Both the position numbers and the translations under genes were made by a program. The notes beneath the pieces were generated by a model, which saw nothing but the letters and a program-made list of their open reading frames with translations, searched no databases and was not told the origin of the DNA. Shown here one piece after another: positions 1-4,849 of a DNA stretch of 8,010 bases (position 1 is its first letter; the number at the start of each line of letters is the position of its first letter). The DNA comes from an uncultured Selenomonadales bacterium (GTDB lineage: Bacteria; Bacillota; Negativicutes; Selenomonadales; Selenomonadaceae), in assembly GCA_946403735.1 (NCBI GenBank), contig CAMJAZ010000054.1:1-8010 (forward strand). The letters are read 5' to 3'.

Positions 1-48
1 TTACACCTCTACGCTATTTTACCATTTTTTATATTATTCAACACGCCC

Positions 49-77
49 TAGCTACTAGCTAAAAAGAATTAAGAATG
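49..77. repeat. Degenerate heptamer tandem repeat tract
   Basis: Two 7-bp units TAGCTAC, TAGCTAA (49-62) are followed, after one extra base, by AAGAATT, AAGAATG (64-77). The period is 7 bp although the unit sequence changes within the tract. Similar 7-bp-period tracts occur in three other gaps of this window. This resembles the short tandemly repeated heptamers (STRR) known from filamentous cyanobacteria; whether they are related is not shown. Confidence 0.55.
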
Positions 78-92
78 TAGATTGAATTTATA

Positions 93-122
93 TTGGTAAA
101 GATTTTAAGTTTTTGATAAACT
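93..122 (+). promoter_or_regulatory. Candidate sigma-A promoter for folD
   Basis: A -35-like TTGGTA (93-98) is separated by 18 bp from a -10-like TAAACT (117-122), with TG one base upstream of the -10 (114-115), i.e. an extended -10. Each hexamer matches consensus at four of six positions. Transcription would start near 129 and give a leader of about 80 nt before the folD ATG. In this A+T-rich leader other weak candidates exist, for example TTGAAT at 82-87. Confidence 0.35.
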
Positions 123-134
123 ACGTTTCTTTTG

Positions 135-157
135 GCGCAAAAGAATTGTCCTTGCGC
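135..157 (+). other. Small inverted repeat in folD leader
   Basis: GCGCAA (135-140) is complementary to TTGCGC (152-157) across an 11-nt loop. It can form a six-pair, G+C-rich hairpin in the predicted folD 5' leader. It is not directly followed by a run of T, so it does not look like an intrinsic terminator. A leader structure or an operator half-site pair are the alternatives; none is demonstrated. Confidence 0.3.
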
Positions 158-195
158 GCCCCACCTGTTTTAACTTTATCAATAATCATAAAAAT

Positions 196-200
196 AGGAG
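196..200 (+). promoter_or_regulatory. Ribosome binding site deciding the folD start
   Basis: AGGAG lies 7 nt upstream of the ATG at 208. An in-frame TTG immediately before it (205) is only 4 nt away, too close for this site, so the ATG is preferred. Confidence 0.7.
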
Positions 201-207
201 TAGTTTG

Positions 208-1071
208 ATGAGTGCAAAAATTTTATATGGAAAAGAATTTGCCGCCAAAATTAAAGAATCTGCGCGGCTTGAAGTTGACGATTTAAAAAATAACTTTGGC
301 GTGACGCCTGGTCTTGCCGTCATAATCGTCGGTGAAAATCCTGCGTCGCAAGTCTACGTTCGCAACAAACATAAAACTTGTGAGGAACTCGGTATAAAAT
401 CTGAAGTTATCGCAATGCCTGCAACGTCGACTAAGGAAGATTTACTTTCCAAAATTGACGAACTCAACGCGGCGGATGACATTCACGGAATTTTAGTCCA
501 ACTGCCCCTGCCTGACGCGATTAAAGCGCATTCCGAAGAAATTTTAAATCGCATTGACCCGCTTAAAGACGTTGACGGTTTCCACCCTGTAAACGTCGGA
601 AAACTTGTCACTGGCAGTCCAGCGCTTGTACCGTGTACGCCTGCAGGTTGTCTTGAAATGCTTGACTTAGCTGATATTGACGGCAAACGCGCAGTTATCA
701 TCGGTCGCAGTAACATTGTCGGTAAACCAATGCTCCACCTTTTAATGGCGCGTCACGCTACGGTTACTGTTTGCCATTCGCATACAAAAAATTTAGCGGA
801 CGTGACACGCGAAGCTGAAATTTTAGTGGCGGCAATGGGCAAGCCTAAATTCGTAACGGCTGATATGATTCGTCAAGGCGCAGTTGTCGTCGACGTTGGT
901 ATAAATCGAATTGAGCCGAAAAAATTAGTTGGCGACGTTGACTTTGACGCGGCAGTTGAGGTGGCAAGCGCGATAACTCCTGTTCCTGGCGGCGTCGGTC
1001 TTTTAACCGTTGCAATGCTTATGAAAAATGTTGTTAAGGCTACAAAGTTGCAGTTGAAAGTTAAAACTTAA
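208..1071 (+). CDS. folD: FolD: methylenetetrahydrofolate dehydrogenase / methenyltetrahydrofolate cyclohydrolase
   Basis: Bifunctional cytoplasmic enzyme that interconverts 5,10-methylene-THF, 5,10-methenyl-THF and 10-formyl-THF using NADP+. It supplies one-carbon units for purine and formyl-methionine synthesis. The 287-residue length is normal for the family. Visible signatures are the YVRNK motif with the catalytic Tyr50 and Lys54, QLPLP (98-102), DVDGFHP with the substrate-binding Asp (about 121-127), PCTPAG (142-147), the Rossmann segment GRSNIVGKP (166-174), DVGINR (229-234) and the C-terminal TPVPGGVG (257-264). All key residues are present, so it should be active. The start is the ATG at 208, chosen from AGGAG at 196-200. 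The last eight or so codons and the stop lie in a 7-bp-period repeat tract, so the C-terminal KLQLKVKT tail is probably recent and lineage-specific. It appears to be the first gene of an operon with the phosphoesterase and hypB. Confidence 0.97.
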   Translation: MSAKILYGKEFAAKIKESARLEVDDLKNNFGVTPGLAVIIVGENPASQVYVRNKHKTCEELGIKSEVIAMPATSTKEDLLSKIDELNAADDIHGILVQLPLPDAIKAHSEEILNRIDPLKDVDGFHPVNVGKLVTGSPALVPCTPAGCLEMLDLADIDGKRAVIIGRSNIVGKPMLHLLMARHATVTVCHSHTKNLADVTREAEILVAAMGKPKFVTADMIRQGAVVVDVGINRIEPKKLVGDVDFDAAVEVASAITPVPGGVGLLTVAMLMKNVVKATKLQLKVKT

Positions 1072-1100
1072 AAGCTGTAACCTGCAAGCTGAAAGCTGGG
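1046..1100. repeat. Heptamer tandem repeat spanning the folD stop codon
   Basis: From 1052 to 1100 seven units follow in perfect 7-bp phase: AGTTGAA, AGTTAAA, ACTTAAA, AGCTGTA, ACCTGCA, AGCTGAA, AGCTGGG. A further AGTTGC (1046-1051) precedes them one base short. The tract begins inside folD, contains its TAA stop (1069-1071) and fills most of the gap to the phosphoesterase gene. It is the clearest of the four such tracts here. Confidence 0.75.
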
Positions 1101-1106
1101 ATAAAA

Positions 1107-2282
1107 ATGTTTTTAGTATACGTATTCGGAATTTTGGCGTTGATTATCGCGTTGGCTTTAATCAGCGTCAGTTTTTTATTAGACAGTCCAATTAAACGGC
1201 GGCTGTACAAAATCTTAACGCTCATCGACTTATCAATAATCGTGCTGATGATTGGCGGCTTTGCAATTCGCGCAGAAATTCCCAACTCAATCGTCGACGC
1301 ATTCGGCAGTTTTTCGACGGTATTTTTAATGACGCAGTTTATTTGCGGAATTGCCGTCGTCGTAGCGCTGATTGTTCGTACCGTCTACAGAAAATTTCAT
1401 AAGCCAACGCCTTACAATCCCGAACGTCGAAGAGTTTTAGCTTACGGCTTAGTCTACCCGCTAATGTCACTTGCTATTTCACTTTACGGCAACAGAATTG
1501 AAAGGCTTGGTACTGTCAACAGATATTTTGATATTCCTGTAAAAAAATTGCCGCCTGAACTTGAAGGCTTTACAATCGCGCAGATTAGCGACGTTCATAT
1601 TGGTCCGTACTTTTCGCTGGAACGGCTTGAACTCGTGCTGAATCAAATTGTTGACGAAAAGCCTGACTTGCTGGCGATAACTGGCGATATTTTTGACAAC
1701 GTCAGAATGAATCCTGATGCGATTAAACTTGTTGACAGTTTCACGGATAAATTCAAGTACGGCATTTATTATTGTCACGGTAACCACGAACATTATCGCG
1801 GCATTTCGGCGATTGAAGCGGAATTGCGGCGGACAGATATTCATTGGCTGGTTAATCGCTCGGAAAAAGTTGTAGGTAATTTGTATATTTTAGGCGTCGA
1901 CTATCCAAAATCTTCGCCAATTATGAGTAGCGGTGGACGCGGTGAAATTGATAACAATTTTTTTGAAACGAAACGCGAATTTGTCACGAAGGCTCTTGAA
2001 GGTGTCCCCTACGATTCAGTCTGCGTTTTACTTGCACATCATCCAGAATTTATTGATAATGGCGCTGAAAAAAATATTCCACTGACTTTGACAGGACACA
2101 CTCACGGCGGGCAAATCGGAATTTTCGGTTACGCGCTCTTGCCAATGTTCAAGTACACGCGCGGAATGGTCGTAAATGATGACAGCTACGGTTATGTTAA
2201 TCCTGGCTTAGGTAGTTGGTTTCCATTCAGACTTGGTTGTCCGCCTGAAATAACCTACTTCACGCTTAGATTGAAAAAATAA
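1107..2282 (+). CDS. Membrane-anchored metallophosphoesterase (YkuE/YaeI-like)
   Basis: A 391-residue protein with a hydrophobic N-terminal third and a calcineurin-like phosphoesterase domain from about residue 150. Likely membrane segments are about 3-25, 35-53, 67-92 and 110-127. The dinuclear metal site is complete: SDVHIG (161-166), GDIFDN (193-198), GNHEHY (225-230), the AHHPEF histidines (311-312) and GHTHGGQ (330-336). The family removes or cleaves phosphates from lipids, nucleotides or cell-wall intermediates. Members related to YaeI and LpxG act on phosphodiester-linked lipids at the membrane, but the substrate here cannot be read from sequence. The ATG at 1107 has only a weak GGGA ribosome site at 1098-1101, which fits readthrough from folD 35 bp upstream. 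hypB follows after 18 bp. Certain about the family, unsure about substrate and about which side of the membrane the catalytic domain faces. Confidence 0.9.
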   Translation: MFLVYVFGILALIIALALISVSFLLDSPIKRRLYKILTLIDLSIIVLMIGGFAIRAEIPNSIVDAFGSFSTVFLMTQFICGIAVVVALIVRTVYRKFHKPTPYNPERRRVLAYGLVYPLMSLAISLYGNRIERLGTVNRYFDIPVKKLPPELEGFTIAQISDVHIGPYFSLERLELVLNQIVDEKPDLLAITGDIFDNVRMNPDAIKLVDSFTDKFKYGIYYCHGNHEHYRGISAIEAELRRTDIHWLVNRSEKVVGNLYILGVDYPKSSPIMSSGGRGEIDNNFFETKREFVTKALEGVPYDSVCVLLAHHPEFIDNGAEKNIPLTLTGHTHGGQIGIFGYALLPMFKYTRGMVVNDDSYGYVNPGLGSWFPFRLGCPPEITYFTLRLKK

Positions 2283-2300
2283 TTTCGGAGGAAAATTTTA

Positions 2301-2957
2301 ATGGAAGTTAAAGTGATGAAAAATATTTTGGGCGAAAATGAAAAAATCGCGGAAGATAATAGAAAATTTTTCCGCGATAAAAAAGTTTTCGTGCTGAATT
2401 TAATGGGTTCACCTGGTAGCGGCAAGACGACGTTACTTGAAAAAACTTTGGCGCGTCTTACGAAAGAAATTAAAGTTGCCGTCATTGAAGGCGATCTTTT
2501 CACTGCGCGGGACGCTGAAAGAATTGAAAAGCAAGGCGTACCCGTCGTACAGATAAATACTGCTGGCGGCTGTCATCTTGATGCGGCAATGGTTCAACGC
2601 GCCGCTGAATCGCTTGACCTCGACAAAATAAATTTGCTTATCGTTGAAAACGTTGGAAATTTAGTTTGTCCCGCTGAATTTGACATTGGCGAAAATATGA
2701 AAGCCGTTGTGCTGTCGATAACTGAAGGCGACGATAAACCGTTGAAGTACCCGCTAATTTTTAAAGAATCTGCCGTCTGCGTACTGAATAAGATTGACTT
2801 GCTTACTTTCACGAATTTTAATCTTGAACAGGCGCGGGAAGATTTAATTACCATTCATCCGCAAATTGAAATTTTTGAAACGTCTGCCACAAAAGATATT
2901 GGCATTTACAACTGGTGCGAATTTATTATTGATAAGCTTGTATCCAGTAGCTATTAG
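2301..2957 (+). CDS. hypB: HypB: hydrogenase/urease nickel-insertion GTPase
   Basis: Cytoplasmic GTPase that delivers nickel, usually with HypA, to the large subunit of [NiFe] hydrogenases. The 218-residue protein shows the P-loop GSPGSGKTT (36-44), the EGDLFTARDAERI segment (63-75), the metal-site Cys91-His92 in GGCHLDA, ENVGNLVCPAEFD with the second metal-site cysteine (Cys123), GDDKPLKYP (143-151) and the guanine-specificity NKID (163-166). It lacks both the N-terminal CxxCGC nickel site and the histidine-rich stretch found in some homologues, so any nickel storage role is unlikely. The start ATG has GGAGG at 2287-2291, spaced 9 nt. The final residues SSSY and the TAG stop come from a repeat-like tract. 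No hypA or other hyp gene is visible next to it, but a hydrogenase protease lies convergently 470 bp downstream. Confidence 0.95.
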   Translation: MEVKVMKNILGENEKIAEDNRKFFRDKKVFVLNLMGSPGSGKTTLLEKTLARLTKEIKVAVIEGDLFTARDAERIEKQGVPVVQINTAGGCHLDAAMVQRAAESLDLDKINLLIVENVGNLVCPAEFDIGENMKAVVLSITEGDDKPLKYPLIFKESAVCVLNKIDLLTFTNFNLEQAREDLITIHPQIEIFETSATKDIGIYNWCEFIIDKLVSSSY

Positions 2958-2982
2958 CTGTCATTACGCATTACGCATTCCT
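2946..2982. repeat. Heptamer tandem repeat spanning the hypB stop codon
   Basis: Two units AGTAGCT, ATTAGCT (2946-2959) overlap the last hypB codons and its TAG stop. After two bases come CATTACG, CATTACG, CATTCCT (2962-2982). The tract fills the 32-bp gap between the convergent hypB and queF. In addition TAGCTATTAG (2948-2957) and CTATTAGCTA (2997-3006) form an inverted repeat with one mismatch and a 39-nt loop, too weak and too open to call a terminator. Confidence 0.65.
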
Positions 2983-2989
2983 AATTAAT

Positions 2990-3427
2990 TTAATTTCTAT
3001 TAGCTAAGCGCGTTTTAGCTAAGTCTTCAAATTCGCCGCGTCCGTAATTTACGAACGGCACAATAGAAATTCCGCCGCGTACACTGAAAAGCCCTTCGAC
3101 TTCAAGGTAGCGCGGCTTTAATAATTTTATCAAGTCATCAGCAATTCTGTTTACGGCGTCTTCATGAAAAGTTCCATGATTGCGAAAACTCGTCAAATAA
3201 AGTTTCAAGCTTTTACTTTCGACAAGTTTTTCATCGGGAATATAGTTAATTTTAATCGTCGCAAAATCTGGCTGGTGCGTGATTGGACAAACGCAGGTAA
3301 ATTCGTCGCTGGTCAATCGTACAAAATAATTTCTGTCAACATTTTTATTCGGTATCGCCTCTAAAAAATCTGCGTTGTAGTTAAAATCGTAGTCAACAAT
3401 CTTCCCCAAATTTTTTAATTCGCTCAT
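2990..3427 (-). CDS. queF: QueF: NADPH-dependent 7-cyano-7-deazaguanine (preQ0) reductase
   Basis: Cytoplasmic enzyme of queuosine tRNA modification. It reduces the nitrile of preQ0 to the aminomethyl group of preQ1, which is then inserted into tRNA. At 145 residues it matches the short, single-domain type. Diagnostic segments are FTCVCP with the catalytic cysteine (Cys47), QPDFA with the catalytic Asp54, the QueF motif ESKSLKLYL (about 70-78), FRNHGTFHED (81-90) and RGGISI (117-122). An in-frame ATG further upstream would add nine residues, but the ATG at 3427 has GGAGG 8 nt ahead (3436-3440) and overlaps the protease stop as ATGA, so 3427 is preferred. It is the second gene of a two-gene unit with the hydrogenase protease. 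No other queuosine gene is in view. Confidence 0.96.
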   Translation of the reverse strand: MSELKNLGKIVDYDFNYNADFLEAIPNKNVDRNYFVRLTSDEFTCVCPITHQPDFATIKINYIPDEKLVESKSLKLYLTSFRNHGTFHEDAVNRIADDLIKLLKPRYLEVEGLFSVRGGISIVPFVNYGRGEFEDLAKTRLANRN

Positions 3428-3921
3428 AAATTTTTCCTCCAGTTTACATTCCACGCCGTCAAAATTTCTAAAGATTTTTCCGCGAAAATCGGTAAAAGTT
3501 TTTGCATTGGCGGCGTTAAATTCGTCCCTACGTCAAGGCTAAATGGTTGAGCGCCTAAAAGTTCGACGCAGGGAATTTTTTTACCCGTAATTTCAAGCAT
3601 CGTTAAAATATCTTGTATGCCGACTTCGTGAACAGAAATTTTCTGCGTGAAGTGATTTAAAATTTCGTCGTCACGAAGATGAAAAATTTCTCCGCCTTCA
3701 CAGCCGCCGTCAATCGAATCAATTATTAAAAGTTTCGACGTACCAACGACAAAATGCATAAGTTCAACGCCAAGCGTGCCGCCGTCAAGCAGTTGCACAT
3801 TGTCTGGGAACGTATAATTTTTTTGCAGAAATTCAACGACTCGGACGCCAAAACCTTCGTCGCTTAAAATCGTGTTGCCAATACCTAGCACCGTAATTTC
3901 TGCGGCAAATAAACTTTCCAA
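3424..3921 (-). CDS. Hydrogenase maturation endopeptidase, HyaD/HybD (HycI) family
   Basis: Nickel-dependent checkpoint protease that cleaves the C-terminal peptide of the [NiFe]-hydrogenase large subunit after the metal centre is inserted. The 165-residue protein contains GIGNTILSDEGFGV (13-26), LLDGGTLG (44-51), IIDS (66-69), HEVG (98-101) and GAQP (123-126). Glu22, Asp68 and His98 correspond to the three nickel ligands of HybD, so the site looks intact. The start is TTG at 3921, supported by GGAGG at 3931-3935 (9 nt away) and by the lack of an ATG before residue 55, well past the essential motif. Its TGA overlaps the queF ATG by 4 nt. A good promoter lies upstream on the same strand (3967-3995). 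It presumably serves the same hydrogenase as hypB; which paralogue (HyaD, HybD, HycI) cannot be decided here. Confidence 0.93.
   Translation of the reverse strand: MESLFAAEITVLGIGNTILSDEGFGVRVVEFLQKNYTFPDNVQLLDGGTLGVELMHFVVGTSKLLIIDSIDGGCEGGEIFHLRDDEILNHFTQKISVHEVGIQDILTMLEITGKKIPCVELLGAQPFSLDVGTNLTPPMQKLLPIFAEKSLEILTAWNVNWRKNL
3436..3440 (-). promoter_or_regulatory. Ribosome binding site deciding the queF start
   Basis: GGAGG on the minus strand, 8 nt before the ATG at 3427 and inside the 3' end of the protease gene. It lies between the two possible queF ATGs and selects the downstream one. Confidence 0.8.
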
Positions 3922-3944
3922 AAAAATTTTCCTCCTGTTATAAT
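3915..3944 (+). promoter_or_regulatory. Extended -10 promoter for the phosphorylase gene
   Basis: A perfect TATAAT (3939-3944) is preceded by TG one base upstream (3936-3937), an extended -10. A -35-like TTTCCA lies at 3915-3920 with an 18-bp spacer. Transcription would begin near 3951, about 59 nt before the ATG at 4010. The promoter covers the start and ribosome site of the opposing protease gene. Confidence 0.6.
3931..3935 (-). promoter_or_regulatory. Ribosome binding site supporting the TTG start of the protease
   Basis: GGAGG on the minus strand, 9 nt upstream of the TTG at 3921. This is the main evidence that the protease starts with TTG. The site lies within the spacer of the opposing + strand promoter. 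Confidence 0.75.
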
Positions 3945-3947
3945 ATT

Positions 3948-3961
3948 CAGTAGTTAGTAGT
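3948..3961. repeat. Short heptamer repeat between divergent genes
   Basis: Two 7-bp units, CAGTAGT and TAGTAGT, followed by a T run. It sits between the two opposing -10 elements, where both predicted transcripts begin. Two units alone could be chance, but the tract matches the style of the other three. Confidence 0.4.
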
Positions 3962-3966
3962 TTTTT

Positions 3967-3995
3967 ATTTTACGTTGTGCATAAAAATTTTTCAA
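3967..3995 (-). promoter_or_regulatory. Promoter for the hydrogenase protease-queF unit
   Basis: On the minus strand TTGAAA (3995-3990) is followed by a 17-bp spacer and TAAAAT (3972-3967). Each hexamer matches consensus at five of six positions and the spacing is optimal. Transcription would start near 3960, giving a leader of about 39 nt before the TTG start. It lies downstream of the opposing + strand promoter, so the two point at each other. Confidence 0.6.
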
Positions 3996-4009
3996 TGGTT
4001 GGTGATAAT

Positions 4010-4831
4010 ATGGACGAACAAAAAATTCCCTGCGCAGACTTCGCAATAATTGGCGGCTCTGGGACACTTTCAAGCAATTTTCCAAATAAATTTGATGACG
4101 TGAAAATTTTGGCGGAAAATTTATTTTTCACGACGCCTTACGGTAAAAGCCCCGCGATGAAAATTTTTGAAGTTGACGGCAGAAAAGTTTTAACCTGTAA
4201 AATGCACGGTTGGCGAAGTGGCGTTACCCGCGCAGATTCGTCACGGCAAATTTTCTGGCTGTTTCGTGAAGCTGGCGTGAAAAATATTTTGTCTGAAGGC
4301 GGCGTCGGTACGGTAAATCGTCTGTTAAATCCGCGTGACGTAGTTATCCCTGATGATTATCTTGATTTGTCCGTACGAAAAGATGTTCAGCTTGACGGGC
4401 GATATTTGCTGATTATGCGGCAAGCGTTATGTCCTGCGCTTAGAAAAAATTTACTCGACGCGGCGAAAAAATTTTACGACGGCAGAATTTTTGAACGCGG
4501 CATTTACGCTGTGACGGACGGTAGGCATTTTGAAAGCCCAGCTGAAATTGCAATGCTGAAAGGTCACGCCGATATTGTCGGACAAAGTTTAGCGCCTGAA
4601 GTTTATTTAGCGCGTGAAATTGGCGCTTGCTACGCGAATTTATCTTTTGTCGTCAACTACGGCGAAGGGCTTTTCAATTGGTCTCACGAATTGATGAAAA
4701 ATATTTTCTTCGACGACGCGGAATTACTTGGTAAAATTTTGCTTGAAACAATTCGCAACGTTGAAGGCGAAAAAAAATGTTCCTGCGCGGAACTTCGTAA
4801 GGAAACTTTATTGAAGGAGGTTTACGTTTAA
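4010..4831 (+). CDS. MTAP/PNP-family nucleoside phosphorylase, divergent (possibly 6-oxopurine-specific)
   Basis: A 273-residue member of the family that splits 5'-methylthioadenosine or purine nucleosides with phosphate. Segments seen are the phosphate-loop IIGGSG (13-18), TPYG (42-45), GGVGTVN (97-103), PRDVVIPDDYLDLS (108-121), GRHFESPAEI (171-180), PEVYLARE (197-204) and CYANLSFVVNYGEG (207-220). Several sites differ from true MTA phosphorylases: the usual RHG becomes MHG, GPRF becomes GRHF, GMT becomes GQS (191-193), and the purine-binding TDYD becomes VNYG, i.e. Asn and Gly for two Asp. Asn at the base-binding position is known from phosphorylases of 6-oxopurines, so inosine, guanosine or methylthioinosine is a reasonable guess. 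The ATG at 4010 has GGTG at 4001-4004; an upstream GTG (3977) and ATG (3995) have no ribosome site. The gene ends with AAGGAGG (4814-4820), but no start codon follows at the right distance. Confidence 0.85.
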   Translation: MDEQKIPCADFAIIGGSGTLSSNFPNKFDDVKILAENLFFTTPYGKSPAMKIFEVDGRKVLTCKMHGWRSGVTRADSSRQIFWLFREAGVKNILSEGGVGTVNRLLNPRDVVIPDDYLDLSVRKDVQLDGRYLLIMRQALCPALRKNLLDAAKKFYDGRIFERGIYAVTDGRHFESPAEIAMLKGHADIVGQSLAPEVYLAREIGACYANLSFVVNYGEGLFNWSHELMKNIFFDDAELLGKILLETIRNVEGEKKCSCAELRKETLLKEVYV

Positions 4832-4849
4832 TCTTGCGTTGGAACTTAT

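Larger units (their letters stand above)
1..204. other. Intergenic region upstream of folD, no gene
   Basis: All frames are closed by stops, so no coding region is supported. The stretch holds a heptamer-repeat tract (49-77), a candidate folD promoter (93-122), a small inverted repeat (135-157) and the folD ribosome binding site (196-200). On the minus strand, AGAGGTG at positions 10 to 4 resembles a ribosome binding site pointing out of the left edge. A divergently transcribed gene may therefore begin just outside the window; this is inference from a 7-base motif only. Confidence 0.6.

Noticed and set aside
1..204. Folate or ZTP riboswitch upstream of folD
   Set aside because: No conserved core sequence or matching helix set could be found by eye; only one small hairpin is present.
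483..716. Minus-strand open frame inside folD
   Set aside because: It is fully opposite conserved FolD motifs; shadow frame.
1479..1844. Minus-strand open frame of 121 codons inside the phosphoesterase gene
   Set aside because: It lies wholly antisense to the conserved metal-site coding region, has no recognisable motifs and no ribosome site; it is a shadow of codon bias.
2948..3006. Inverted repeat between convergent hypB and queF as a bidirectional terminator
   Set aside because: The stem has a mismatch and is A+T-rich, the loop is 39 nt, and no T run follows on either strand.
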